Origin: Clostridia bacterium
GTDB taxonomy: Bacteria; Bacillota; Clostridia; Christensenellales; Aristaeellaceae
DNA: 28,259 bases
Direction of reading: 5' to 3'
Assembly (NCBI GenBank): GCA_017471125.1
Contig: JAFUWR010000250.1
Span: 1 to 28,259 of the forward strand
Position numbers and translations under genes: made by a program. The notes beneath the pieces were generated by a model. That model had not been told where the DNA came from, did no database searches, and saw only the letters and a list, made by a program, of their open reading frames with translations. Positions 14,518-21,814 of this stretch are shown here, piece by piece. Each line of letters starts with the position of its first letter. Position 1 is the stretch's first letter.

Positions 14518-15999
14518 TCATTCCCCGCGCAAATATTGCAGGGGCACGTAGCCGGTGACGGCGGCGCTGACACCGTCGGCGATGGTGGCGACCTGGGCGA
14601 ACCGGCTGTCGCCGCCGATCAGGTTGACCCGGGTGCCCAGCGGCAGGGTGCCCAGCACGGAGGAGCCGGTGTTGTTGGCGGAATACAGCGGCGCGTCCTG
14701 GGTGGCGGCGACCACGCGCAGCTCGTTGCCCGCCCGGTCGGTGTCGATGTACACGTAGGGCACGTAGACCTTGCGCTTGCCCTGGCGCACCAGCGCCCAG
14801 TACTGGCTGGAATCCACGCCCAGCAGCATCAGCTGCACGTTCTTGTTGACGTTGTAGACGTTGGCGTTCTCGCCGGTGGAGCTGCACAGGATCTTGCCGG
14901 TGGCCTGCACGTACACGGGGGTGGACATGTTGGCCGGATCGGCGGTGGTCAGGGCGCTGGCGTCGCAGTAGGCCACGTAGCCCTTGGCCGAGCGGATCTT
15001 CGCCACGGCGTTGTTGCTGGTGTAGCCCACCAGCCAGCAGGACTGGCCGAAGGACAGGGTGGTGATCTGGATCCAGTTGTCCGGGTTCACCATCACGGCG
15101 GTGGAGCCGCTCATGCACCACACCGGCGTGCCCTCGGCGGCGGGGGTGTCGTCCAGGTAGATGGTGGGGACGTAGCCGAAGGTCAGGTTGTCGTTGGTCA
15201 CCCGGGACCACAGGCCGTCGGCGGTGATGGCCACGAGGGTCACGGTGTCGCCGCGCTTCAGGTTCTTCAGCCTGCCCATCTTCTGGGACGGGGCCTTGTA
15301 CACCGGCGTCGTGGCGAGCTGGGCGTACATCAGCTTCGACATGGTGTTGGGGTCCACCACGGTCAGGCTGTTCAGCTCGCAGTAGCAGGTGACGTTGTTG
15401 GCGTTCACCACCTGCGCCCAGTCGCCCTGGGTGGCAGAGACGGTGAGCTGCTGGCCGTAGAACACGGTGCCGACCACCTTGGAGTTCTCCGCGGCCTTGG
15501 CGCGGAGCCTGAGCGTGTCGTCCTCCACGAACATCACCGTGCCCGGGGCCACGGCCACGGCGGGCTCGGACTGGGCGTCGGTGAAGGGGTTGTAGCCGCC
15601 GATGGCGTTGGACGGCGCGACGGTGGCGGCGGGCACGGCCGCGGCCCCGTTCAGCGCGTCGTCGGTGGTCGCCGCGGCGCCCACGCCGAAGGGATCGGTG
15701 GTGCCGGTATCGGCGGCCAGGCCGAAGGGGTTGCTGGTGTCCGTCGTGGTGGTGCCCACGCCGAAGGGATCCGAGGCCGTGGCCGTGTCGGCGGCGAAGG
15801 GATCGCCCTGGGTGGCGTCGCCGGTGAAGGCGTTGTTCAGGATCGGGGCGGGCGCCTCCACCTGCGGGCTGTCGTCGATGCCCGTGAAGGGGTTGTAGCC
15901 GGTCACGTCGTCCGACGGGTTCTCCGCCAGCGCCGGCAGGACCAGCAGCAGCGCGGCCAGCGCCGCGCAGAACAGGCGCTTCATCGCACGATAACTCAT
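14518..15999 (-). CDS. Secreted SH3-repeat protein with N-terminal NPF/DPF-rich region
   Basis: 493 residues from the ATG at 15999, with AGAGGA about 9 nt upstream; an ATG 13 codons earlier has a poorer site. The signal peptide is MKRLFCAALAALLLVLPALA. Residues about 27-145 are low complexity (Thr, Ala, Asp) with spaced NPF/DPF tripeptides (YNPFTG, GDPFAA, SDPFGV, SNPFGL, TDPFGV, YNPFTD). About five SH3b-like units of 60-75 residues follow, the first reading RLRAKAAENSKVVGTVFYGQ, the last ending GYVPLQYLRGE. Bacterial SH3b repeats usually bind peptidoglycan. No catalytic domain is visible, so a wall-binding or sensing role is inferred. Confidence 0.78.
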   Translation of the reverse strand: MSYRAMKRLFCAALAALLLVLPALAENPSDDVTGYNPFTGIDDSPQVEAPAPILNNAFTGDATQGDPFAADTATASDPFGVGTTTTDTSNPFGLAADTGTTDPFGVGAAATTDDALNGAAAVPAATVAPSNAIGGYNPFTDAQSEPAVAVAPGTVMFVEDDTLRLRAKAAENSKVVGTVFYGQQLTVSATQGDWAQVVNANNVTCYCELNSLTVVDPNTMSKLMYAQLATTPVYKAPSQKMGRLKNLKRGDTVTLVAITADGLWSRVTNDNLTFGYVPTIYLDDTPAAEGTPVWCMSGSTAVMVNPDNWIQITTLSFGQSCWLVGYTSNNAVAKIRSAKGYVAYCDASALTTADPANMSTPVYVQATGKILCSSTGENANVYNVNKNVQLMLLGVDSSQYWALVRQGKRKVYVPYVYIDTDRAGNELRVVAATQDAPLYSANNTGSSVLGTLPLGTRVNLIGGDSRFAQVATIADGVSAAVTGYVPLQYLRGE

Positions 16000-16029
16000 A
16001 GCATCATCCTCTTTTTCATGGATATTGAG

Positions 16030-16063
16030 ATTATACAATACTCCTATGATATTGTGATGTCAA
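16030..16063 (-). promoter_or_regulatory. Promoter region of the SH3-repeat gene
   Basis: Minus-strand TTGACA lies at 16058-16063. A -10 at the ideal 17-bp spacing is TATTGT (16035-16040); a perfect TATAAT (16030-16035) is 22 bp away. One of the two should be used. Confidence 0.5.
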
Positions 16064-16108
16064 AAACCGTAAAAAGTTGCGAACAATGCGCGAATTTATG
16101 GCGCGGCA

Positions 16109-16117
16109 TGGTATAAT
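16109..16117 (+). promoter_or_regulatory. Extended -10 promoter of the cyclic phosphodiesterase gene
   Basis: TGGTATAAT is an extended -10 with no good -35. It lies 20 bp before the ATG, giving a very short leader that holds only GGAGGT. It diverges from the SH3-repeat promoter. Confidence 0.6.
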
Positions 16118-16137
16118 TGATTTCGGAGGTGGAAATC

Positions 16138-16638
16138 ATGCGGCTGTTCATCGCGATCCATTTGAGCGACGCCCAGCGGGAGGCCGTCAGGGCGGCACAG
16201 GCGGCGTTTCGCGCGGCGGGCGTGCGGGGGAACTACACGCCGGAGGAGAACCTGCACCTGACGCTGGCGTTCATCGGGGAGTGGCCCGACCCGGAGGACG
16301 CGCTGGCCGCGATGGCGGCGGCCCCCTTCGCGCCGCTTACGCTGACCCTCCGCGGGGTCGGGGCCTTCGGCGACCTGTGGTGGCTGGGCATCGAGGAGAA
16401 CCCGGCGCTGACGGCCTACGTCCGCCGACTGCGGCACGCGCTGGCCGACGCGGGCATCCCCTTCGACCGCAAGCGCTTCTCGCCGCACATCACCCTCGTC
16501 CGCCGCGCCGTGCCCGGGCCCAAGGGCTTCCCCGGCATCGACGTGCCGCCCGTTTCGGCCGTGATCGACCGGGCCTCCCTGATGCGCTCCGAGCGGGGGC
16601 GCAGCGGCATGATCTACACCGAGCTCGGGTCCGTGTGA
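16138..16638 (+). CDS. thpR: RNA 2',3'-cyclic phosphodiesterase (2H family)
   Basis: 166 residues from the ATG at 16138, 7 nt after GGAGGT; the frame opens 7 codons earlier but without an SD. RLFIAIHL opens the protein, as usual for ThpR/LigT. The two catalytic HxT motifs are HLT (H40) in ENLHLTLAFIGE and HIT (H117) in FSPHITLVRR. The enzyme opens 2',3'-cyclic phosphates at RNA ends; the physiological substrate in bacteria is uncertain. A small membrane-protein gene begins 12 nt downstream. Confidence 0.9.
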   Translation: MRLFIAIHLSDAQREAVRAAQAAFRAAGVRGNYTPEENLHLTLAFIGEWPDPEDALAAMAAAPFAPLTLTLRGVGAFGDLWWLGIEENPALTAYVRRLRHALADAGIPFDRKRFSPHITLVRRAVPGPKGFPGIDVPPVSAVIDRASLMRSERGRSGMIYTELGSV

Positions 16639-16650
16639 GGAGGCGACAGC

Positions 16651-16794
16651 ATGCCCTGGTACTACATCGTGGCTCTCGTGTGCCTGGTGATCGCGCCCTT
16701 CGACGCCCTGTACATGCACATCAAGGCGGAGCGCCGCCGGGACGAGATCCGGCGCAGGCGGGAAGAACAGGCGGAAAAGGAAAAGGGCAATTAA
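16651..16794 (+). CDS. 47-residue single-span membrane protein
   Basis: ATG at 16651 is preceded by AGGAGG (8-nt gap), and the frame ends in TAA at 16792-16794. The product starts MPWYYIVALVCLVIAPFDAL, one hydrophobic helix (about 3-21), and continues as a highly charged Arg/Glu/Lys tail ending EKEKGN, likely a cytoplasmic helix. It is 12 nt after the cyclic phosphodiesterase stop, so the two are probably co-transcribed. I do not recognise a family. The strong SD and composition support a real gene. Confidence 0.7.
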   Translation: MPWYYIVALVCLVIAPFDALYMHIKAERRRDEIRRRREEQAEKEKGN

Positions 16795-16825
16795 CCTCAT
16801 CCCCATCTTTGTGTCAAATTGGGAT

Positions 16826-16833
16826 GGTATAAT
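16826..16833 (+). promoter_or_regulatory. Extended -10 promoter of the DUF4317 gene
   Basis: TGGTATAAT-like extended -10 with TATAAT at 16828-16833; no clear -35. It lies 32 bp before the ATG at 16866, which has AGAGGT about 7 nt upstream. Confidence 0.55.
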
Positions 16834-16865
16834 GTTCACCGCAATATAAAAACAAGAGGTATATC

Positions 16866-17999
16866 ATGAACAGAAAAGAGATCGCGGAGATCCGCCGCCG
16901 CCTGAACCCGGACAAGAACGCCATAAGCTGCGTGCGCGGCTGCTACGTGAACGAGAAGCGGGAGATCGTCTCCACCTTCAACCGCTCGCTGATGTCCTTC
17001 CCCCAGGAGGAGGTCGAGAAGTACCTGGCCATCTTCAAGCGGGCCCTGGCGGGCGTGCCGGGCCGCAACCTGATCGACGTGCAGTTCCGCCCGGACCAGG
17101 TGATGGAGGGCGAGGCCCACGGCCTGCTGATGGGCCTGAAAAACACGGCGCTGACCGTGGACGAGGGCGTGGAGGCGCTGTGCGGGCGCATCATCGACGC
17201 GCTGGAGATGGAGGGCAACTACCTCATCCTGATGATGCACGACGCCTACGACGTGCCCTTCCGCCACACCGACGAGAACAAGTCGGACGTCATCTCCGAG
17301 GAGGTGTTCAACTACATCCTCGTGGCCGTGTGCCCGGTGAAGCTGACCAAGCCCGCGCTGTCCTACTTCGCCGACGACAACGCCTTCCACAGCCTGGACC
17401 CCGACTGGGTGGTGGCCGCGCCGGAGCTGGGCTTCATGTTCCCGACCTTCGACGACCGGGCGACCAACATCTACTCGGCGCTGTACTTCACCAAGGACGC
17501 CTCCAACATCCACGAGGAGTTCATCGACGCGGTGTTCAACGCCGACGCGCCCATGCCCGCCGAGGCCCAGCGGGAGACCTTCCAGGCCGTGCTGGAGGAG
17601 GCGCTGGACGAGGACCTGAGCTTCGACGTGGTGCAGACCGTGCACGACGCCCTGCGGGAGCGCCTGGAGGAGAACGACAAGGACAAGGCCGCCGAGCCGC
17701 TGGAGATCGGCCGCCGGGAGGTCGTGAGCCTGCTGGAATCCTGCGGCGTGCCCGACAAGAAGCTCGAGGCCTTCGAGGCCAAGTACGACGAGGAGTTCGG
17801 CGCGGCCGTGTCCCTGCCCGCCCGCAACGTGGTGGAGCCCAAGAAGTTCGAGCTGCGCACCCCCGACGTGGTGGTGCAGGTCAGCCCCGAGCGCAGCGAC
17901 CTGGTGGAGACCCGCGTCATCGACGGCGTCAAGTACATCCTCATCCGCGCCGAGGAGGGCGTGGAGGTCAACGGCGTCAACATCAACATCGCCGACTGA
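16866..17999 (+). CDS. DUF4317 family protein
   Basis: 377 residues. The opening MNRKEIAEIRRRL, the CVRGCYVNEKREIVSTFNRS segment and the LMMHDAYDVPFRHTDEN segment match what I recall of DUF4317, a conserved cytoplasmic family common in Clostridia with no known function. No signal peptide or membrane helix. The middle is acidic (VLEEALDEDLSFDVVQ), and the C-terminal 60 residues (KFELRTPDVVVQVSPERSDL) look like a small beta domain. It has its own promoter and no clear terminator; read-through into the next gene is possible and is relevant to the hairpin at 18125-18161. Confidence 0.75.
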   Translation: MNRKEIAEIRRRLNPDKNAISCVRGCYVNEKREIVSTFNRSLMSFPQEEVEKYLAIFKRALAGVPGRNLIDVQFRPDQVMEGEAHGLLMGLKNTALTVDEGVEALCGRIIDALEMEGNYLILMMHDAYDVPFRHTDENKSDVISEEVFNYILVAVCPVKLTKPALSYFADDNAFHSLDPDWVVAAPELGFMFPTFDDRATNIYSALYFTKDASNIHEEFIDAVFNADAPMPAEAQRETFQAVLEEALDEDLSFDVVQTVHDALRERLEENDKDKAAEPLEIGRREVVSLLESCGVPDKKLEAFEAKYDEEFGAAVSLPARNVVEPKKFELRTPDVVVQVSPERSDLVETRVIDGVKYILIRAEEGVEVNGVNINIAD

Positions 18000-18109
18000 C
18001 GACACAGGATCGTAAACCTTCCTATATATAATAGACATACATTTGAAACAACTGGGCCGCGTTCCAATTTCTGTCAACGAAAATGCCAGAAATGGTTGGC
18101 AAAATGTCT

Positions 18110-18138
18110 TTGCATTGTTTTCGCGCCTCCGATATGAT
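18110..18138 (+). promoter_or_regulatory. Promoter of the lipoprotein gene, overlapping a hairpin arm
   Basis: TTGCAT (18110-18115) and TATGAT (18133-18138) are 17 bp apart. The -10 lies within the 5' arm of the hairpin at 18125-18161, so transcripts begun here, near 18145, lack that arm. Confidence 0.65.
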
Positions 18139-18167
18139 AGTCGATGGATCGTATCGGAGGCTTTTTT
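18125..18167 (+). promoter_or_regulatory. Hairpin sequestering the SD, with T6 run before the start codon
   Basis: GCCTCCGATATGAT (18125-18138) pairs with ATCGTATCGGAGGC (18148-18161): 14 bp with one G-U, 9-nt loop. The 3' arm contains the SD GGAGG, and the T6 run at 18162-18167 runs straight into the ATG at 18168. On read-through RNA it would hide the SD and could also terminate transcription. Confidence 0.75.
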
Positions 18168-18743
18168 ATGCGAAAACTTGTGAAGATCATAGCGCTCATG
18201 ACGGCGCTGCTGCTGACGGCGTGTGCGTCTGGGGAGGACATCTACTACGGCTCCTGGCCCGCCGAGGACGTCTACCTGACCCAGACCGTCAAGCACACCT
18301 GCACCCTCATCGCCTGCACGATGATGCTGCGCAACTGCGCCTGCCAGCGGGACGTGTCCTACGCAGGGGTCACCGACGCCGCCGTGCGCAGCCTGGGCTG
18401 GTCCACCGAGTACGGCCTGAGCCACAGCTTCGTGGTGGAGGGCATGGAGGTGGCCTGCTCGGACGAGATCCGGCGGGTGGCCGACAAGAAGCAATACCTC
18501 ATTGATTGCCTGAAAAAATGCCCCGGCGGCGTGGTCATCTACGACACCGGCGCGCCCCACGCCATATGGCTCTTCGGCTACGACCAGGGCGGGGACATCT
18601 TCTGGTGCGCCGACACCATCGTAAGCCGCGGCGGGCACGAGATGCCGCTGGTGGCCACCAGCATACGGGGCGAGACCCAGCAGGACAAGATCGACACCAT
18701 CGACAAGATCTGGTACGTCGCGAACCGGGAGTACAGATCATGA
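18168..18743 (+). CDS. Lipoprotein with C39-like cysteine peptidase fold
   Basis: 191 residues from the ATG at 18168, whose SD GGAGG is 8 nt upstream inside a hairpin. The lipoprotein signal MRKLVKIIALMTALLLTAC gives lipidated C19. The rest looks like a papain-like C39 fold: KHTCTLIACTMML (candidate nucleophile C45), APHAIWLFGYD (H131) and FWCADT (D149). The usual Gln before the Cys is not obvious, so activity is uncertain. Family members cleave leader peptides or act on cell-wall or host proteins. Its stop overlaps the ATG of the following gene by 4 bp. Confidence 0.65.
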   Translation: MRKLVKIIALMTALLLTACASGEDIYYGSWPAEDVYLTQTVKHTCTLIACTMMLRNCACQRDVSYAGVTDAAVRSLGWSTEYGLSHSFVVEGMEVACSDEIRRVADKKQYLIDCLKKCPGGVVIYDTGAPHAIWLFGYDQGGDIFWCADTIVSRGGHEMPLVATSIRGETQQDKIDTIDKIWYVANREYRS

Positions 18744-19228
18744 ACGCGGATGTTTTGCAGAGAGCTTACGACAGGATCGGCGATCTGACGCCCATGCTCA
18801 CCGACTGCGGCGCGCTGTGCGGCGCGGCCTGCTGTGCGCCGGACGCGGACGGCCAGGGCGGGGTGCACCTGTTCCCCGGCGAGGCCCAGGCGCTCCGGGA
18901 CTGCGAATGGGTGGCCTCCGTGTTGCCCGGTGCCTTCGCCCCCGTCATGACCTGCGACGGCTCCTGCGACCGCGACAGGCGTCCGCTGGGCTGCCGCATC
19001 TTCCCGCTGACCCCCGCGCGCGGCAAGAACGGGAAGTGGACCGTCCGCATGGACGCCCGCGCCCGCGCCATGTGCCCGCTGACCGGCTCCGGCATCTCCG
19101 GCCTGGACCCCGATTTCGTCCGCGCCGTCCGCGACGCCCTGCGCATCGTCGCCGAGGACCCCGAGGGCGAGGCGTTTTTGGAAAAGTGGCGCGCCCTCGA
19201 GGAGGAGTATAGGAAGCCGCTGTGGTAG
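18740..19228 (+). CDS. Cysteine-rich YkgJ-like metal-binding protein
   Basis: 162 residues. Eight cysteines form a pattern like the YkgJ zinc/iron-chelating family: CGALCGAACC (C23, C27, C31, C32), then LFPGE, TCDGSC (C72, C76), LGCRIFPLTP (C85) and MCPL (C112). The order C..C..CC - LFPGE - C..CRIFPL fits that family. A Zn or Fe-S site is expected from family knowledge; the reaction is unknown. Translation is coupled to the lipoprotein gene by the ATGA overlap. The 3' end runs directly into a repeat-filled spacer. Confidence 0.65.
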   Translation: MNADVLQRAYDRIGDLTPMLTDCGALCGAACCAPDADGQGGVHLFPGEAQALRDCEWVASVLPGAFAPVMTCDGSCDRDRRPLGCRIFPLTPARGKNGKWTVRMDARARAMCPLTGSGISGLDPDFVRAVRDALRIVAEDPEGEAFLEKWRALEEEYRKPLW

Positions 19229-19499
19229 AGTTGAGAGTTGAGAGTGGAAAGTGGAGATGGGCCGACAGCCCGTAGGGGCGCTGCCCTCAGCGCCCGCTTG
19301 CCTTCCCCCGGTGGGGAAGGTGGCATTTGCGAAGCAAATGACGGATGAGGTCCCCGGCTGGCGGCGCAACGCCGCCCCTACGGGTATTCCTGTTCCCTGT
19401 TGCCTGTTCCCTGTTCCCTCCGGGGGCAACCCCTACGGTCTTTCTGATCCCTATTCCCTAATCCCTGATCCCTCCCCCCCGTGTTCCCCAAAACTTCAC
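19229..19499. repeat. Composite intergenic repeat region
   Basis: No gene is seen in this 271-bp spacer. It holds in order: AGTTGAG-type short tandem repeats (about 19228-19256); the palindrome arm GTAGGGGCGCTGCCC.. (19272-19295), identical to 8671-8694; hairpins CCTTCCCC/GGGGAAGG (19301-19320) and CATTTGC/GCAAATG (19324-19340); a GGCGGCG/CGCCGCC palindrome ending CCCCTACGGG (about 19360-19384); and degenerate TGTTCCC and ATCCCTA tandem heptamers (about 19388-19476). Such cassettes recur in clostridial genomes as far as I recall. Confidence 0.75.
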
Positions 19500-19528
19500 T
19501 TGCCAAACCCCTCCGCAGTAGCTATAAT
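19500..19528 (+). promoter_or_regulatory. proS promoter
   Basis: TTGCCA (19500-19505) and TATAAT (19523-19528) with a 17-bp spacer, 68 bp before the proS ATG. Confidence 0.75.
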
Positions 19529-19545
19529 GATAACAGCTAAAACAA

Positions 19546-19574
19546 GGCTTCGCCCGTGCGGGGCGAGGCCCTTT
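19546..19574 (+). terminator. Leader hairpin of proS (possible attenuator)
   Basis: GGCTTCGCCC/GGGCGAGGCC (one G-U pair) forms a 10-bp stem with a 5-nt loop, followed by CTTTTC. It lies in the 5' leader about 22 bp before the proS ATG. No T-box AGGGTGG element is visible, and the leader is too short for one. Confidence 0.5.
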
Positions 19575-19596
19575 TCATGACACAGGAGGCTAAAAC

Positions 19597-21324
19597 ATGA
19601 AGGTCAGAAATCTCGTTTCCAAGCGCTTCAAGGAGACCCCGGCGGACTGCGTGATCGCGTCCCAGGCGCTGATGATGCGCGGCGGCTACATCAAGCCCGT
19701 GGGCAACGGCATATTCACGCTGTTCCCCATCACCAAGCGCATCACCTCGAAGATCGAGAACATCATCCGCCAGGAGATGGACCGCATCGACGGCCAGGAG
19801 GTGCTGTTCCCGGTGACCATGCCGGCGGACCTGTGGCGCAAGTCTGGGCGATTCGACTCCATCGGCAGCGAGCTCTTGCGGTTCAGGGATCGCTCCGGCG
19901 CGGACATGGTGCTGGGCATGACCCACGAGGAGGCGTCCGTCCACCTGATGACCGACGTGGCGGATTCCTACATCCAGTACCCCTTCATGATCTACCAGAT
20001 CCAGACCAAGTTCCGCGACGAGCCCCGCTGCCGCGGCGGCCTGATCCGCGTGCGCGAGTTCACCATGAAGGACGCCTACTCCTTCCACACCACCCAGGAG
20101 GACCTGGAGCAGTACTACATGCGCTGCTACGAGGCGTACAACCGCATCTACGCCCGCTGCGGCGTGCCGGAGGTGGTGGCCGTGGCGTCCGACAGCGGCA
20201 TGATGGGCGGCAAGGTCAGCCATGAGTACATGTTGCTCACCGACGTGGGCGAGGACACCATCGTGCTGTGCAAGGATTGCGACTACCGCGCCAACATGGA
20301 GGCCGCGCCCTGCCTGCTCGTGAACGAGCCCGGCGAGATCGCGCCGCTCGAGAAGGTGGACACCCCGAACTGCAAGACCATCGACGACCTGTGCGCTTTC
20401 CTGAAGATCAAGCCTGAGCAGACCTGCAAGGCGGTCATGTACCAGCGCAACGTGGACGACAGCTTCGTCATCGTGTTCATCCGCGGCGACCTGGACGTGA
20501 ACGAGACCAAGCTGCGCAACTTCCTCAAGGCCGAGGTGCACCCCGCCGTCGTCACCGAGGACAGCGGCATCCACGCGGGCTTCACCGGCCCCATCGGCCT
20601 GCCCGAGGGCGTGACCGTGGTGTACGACAGGAGCCTCGACGGCATCCAGTGGTTCGCCACCGGCGCCTGCGAGGACGACAGGCACTACGTCGGCTTCAAC
20701 ATCGCCCGGGACGTGGGCGCGGTGGAGTACGTGGACGTGGCCAAGGCGTTCGACGGCGGCATCTGCCCCGTGTGCGGCAAGCCCCACATCTACACCTCCC
20801 GCGGCATCGAGGTGGGCAACATCTTCCAGCTCGGCACCAAGTACACCGAGTCCATGGACATGACCTACGTGGACCAGGACGGCTCCCTCAAGCACCCCAT
20901 CATGGGCTGCTACGGCATCGGCGTCGGCCGCCTCGCCGCCTCCGTCTGCGAGGCGCACCGGGACGACTACGGCCCCATCTGGCCCATCTCCATCGCCCCC
21001 TGGCACGTGCAGATCTGCTCCCTCCGCGCCGACCAGCCCGAGGTCGCCGAGGCCAGCCAGAAGCTCTACGACGCCCTCACCGCTCGCGGGGTCGAGGTGC
21101 TCTGGGACGACCGCCAGGTGTCCGCCGGCGTCATGTTCTCCGACGCCGACCTGTTCGGCGTGCCTGTGCGCGTCGTCATCAGCCCCAAGGGCCTCAAGAA
21201 CGGCACCATCGAGATCGCCTCCCGCGATAAGTCCATGAAGGAGATCGTCCCCGCCGACCAGGCCGAGGATTTCGTCTATAACTATGTGACCGACGCCCTG
21301 GCCAAGCTCGAGTGCCGGCTGTAA
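19597..21324 (+). CDS. proS: Prolyl-tRNA synthetase, bacterial type with editing insert
   Basis: 575 residues, the usual length of bacterial-type ProRS. Class II catalytic core: MTHEEAS (THEE at 109-112), motif 2 FRDEPRCRGGLIRVREFTM (139-157) and motif 3 GCYGIGVGRLAAS (about 435-447). A YbaK-like editing insert occupies roughly 224-385 (CKAVMYQRN..GPIGLPEGVTV). The C-terminal anticodon-binding domain spans about 465-575 (ARGVEVLWDDRQVSAGVMFSD). It attaches proline to tRNA-Pro. AGGAGG precedes the ATG by 8 nt. It has its own promoter and leader hairpin and ends in the hairpin that is repeated at 22155-22186. Confidence 0.95.
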   Translation: MKVRNLVSKRFKETPADCVIASQALMMRGGYIKPVGNGIFTLFPITKRITSKIENIIRQEMDRIDGQEVLFPVTMPADLWRKSGRFDSIGSELLRFRDRSGADMVLGMTHEEASVHLMTDVADSYIQYPFMIYQIQTKFRDEPRCRGGLIRVREFTMKDAYSFHTTQEDLEQYYMRCYEAYNRIYARCGVPEVVAVASDSGMMGGKVSHEYMLLTDVGEDTIVLCKDCDYRANMEAAPCLLVNEPGEIAPLEKVDTPNCKTIDDLCAFLKIKPEQTCKAVMYQRNVDDSFVIVFIRGDLDVNETKLRNFLKAEVHPAVVTEDSGIHAGFTGPIGLPEGVTVVYDRSLDGIQWFATGACEDDRHYVGFNIARDVGAVEYVDVAKAFDGGICPVCGKPHIYTSRGIEVGNIFQLGTKYTESMDMTYVDQDGSLKHPIMGCYGIGVGRLAASVCEAHRDDYGPIWPISIAPWHVQICSLRADQPEVAEASQKLYDALTARGVEVLWDDRQVSAGVMFSDADLFGVPVRVVISPKGLKNGTIEIASRDKSMKEIVPADQAEDFVYNYVTDALAKLECRL

Positions 21325-21330
21325 CCCCCC

Positions 21331-21373
21331 AAAAATGTCAACGAAGCGCTTGCAATTTGCAGGCGCTTCGCTT
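21331..21373 (+). terminator. proS terminator hairpin; left copy of 32-bp direct repeat
   Basis: GAAGCGCTTGCA/TGCAGGCGCTTC is a 12-bp stem with a 3-nt loop, preceded by AAAAATGTCAA. The 32 bp from 21342 to 21373 recur exactly at 22155-22186. The T-run is poor on the plus strand (GCTTTCG). Confidence 0.75.
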
Positions 21374-21387
21374 TCGTGAAAAGAGCC

Positions 21388-21416
21388 TTGACAATATGGG
21401 ATATAATCCATATAAT
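21388..21416 (+). promoter_or_regulatory. Toxin-antitoxin promoter with palindromic operator
   Basis: TTGACA (21388-21393) and TATAAT (21411-21416) are exactly 17 bp apart. ATATGG (21394-21399) and CCATAT (21408-21413) form an inverted repeat filling the spacer, suited to autorepression by the antitoxin. Confidence 0.8.
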
Positions 21417-21442
21417 AGAGACAGAGAGCGAGGGGAAGCGCG

Positions 21443-21799
21443 TTGTCCAGGGTCAATGTGGATTTCTATGATCTGCCGGACGGCAGCTGTCCTGCGGAGG
21501 TCTTTCTCGAATCGCTGGACGTGAAGATGCAGGCGAAGATGCTCAGGACCATCGAATTGCTGGAGCGCAACGGCAGCGAGCTGCGCGCGCCCTATTCAAA
21601 GTATCTGGAGGACGGCATCCTTGAATTGCGGGCGCAGGCGGGCAATAATATCTCCAGGGTGATGTACTTCTTCTTCGACGGCGGGAACGCGATACTGACC
21701 AACGGTTTCATCAAGAAGACCCAGGCCACGCCGCCCCGGGAGATCGAGAGGGCGAAGGCGTATCGAAGCGAATACCTCGGCCGAAAGCGGCAGACGTGA
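21443..21799 (+). CDS. HigB/RelE-like toxin (Gp49-like family)
   Basis: 118 residues starting at TTG 21443, which has GAGGGG about 8 nt upstream; no in-frame ATG occurs before residue 28. The sequence (VNVDFYDLPDGSCPAEVFLESL; ELLERNGSELRAPYSKYLEDGILELRAQAGNNISRVMYFF; ILTNGFIKKTQATPPREIERAKAYRSEYL) matches the phage-derived Gp49-like/HigB branch of RelE-fold toxins, which cut mRNA on the ribosome. L-x-L-R, the RVMYFF strand and FxKKTQxTP are its hallmarks. Its XRE antitoxin follows after 15 bp. The toxin-first order is typical of HigBA. Confidence 0.85.
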   Translation: MSRVNVDFYDLPDGSCPAEVFLESLDVKMQAKMLRTIELLERNGSELRAPYSKYLEDGILELRAQAGNNISRVMYFFFDGGNAILTNGFIKKTQATPPREIERAKAYRSEYLGRKRQT

Positions 21800-21814
21800 G
21801 AGGGGGGGAGCGAC

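Noticed and set aside
16836..18638. 600-codon minus-strand frame across the DUF4317 and lipoprotein genes
   Set aside because: Antisense shadow; composition is typical of reverse-frame GC-rich codons and there is no recognisable domain.
19537..21456. 639-codon minus-strand frame across proS
   Set aside because: Antisense shadow of a complete prolyl-tRNA synthetase gene.
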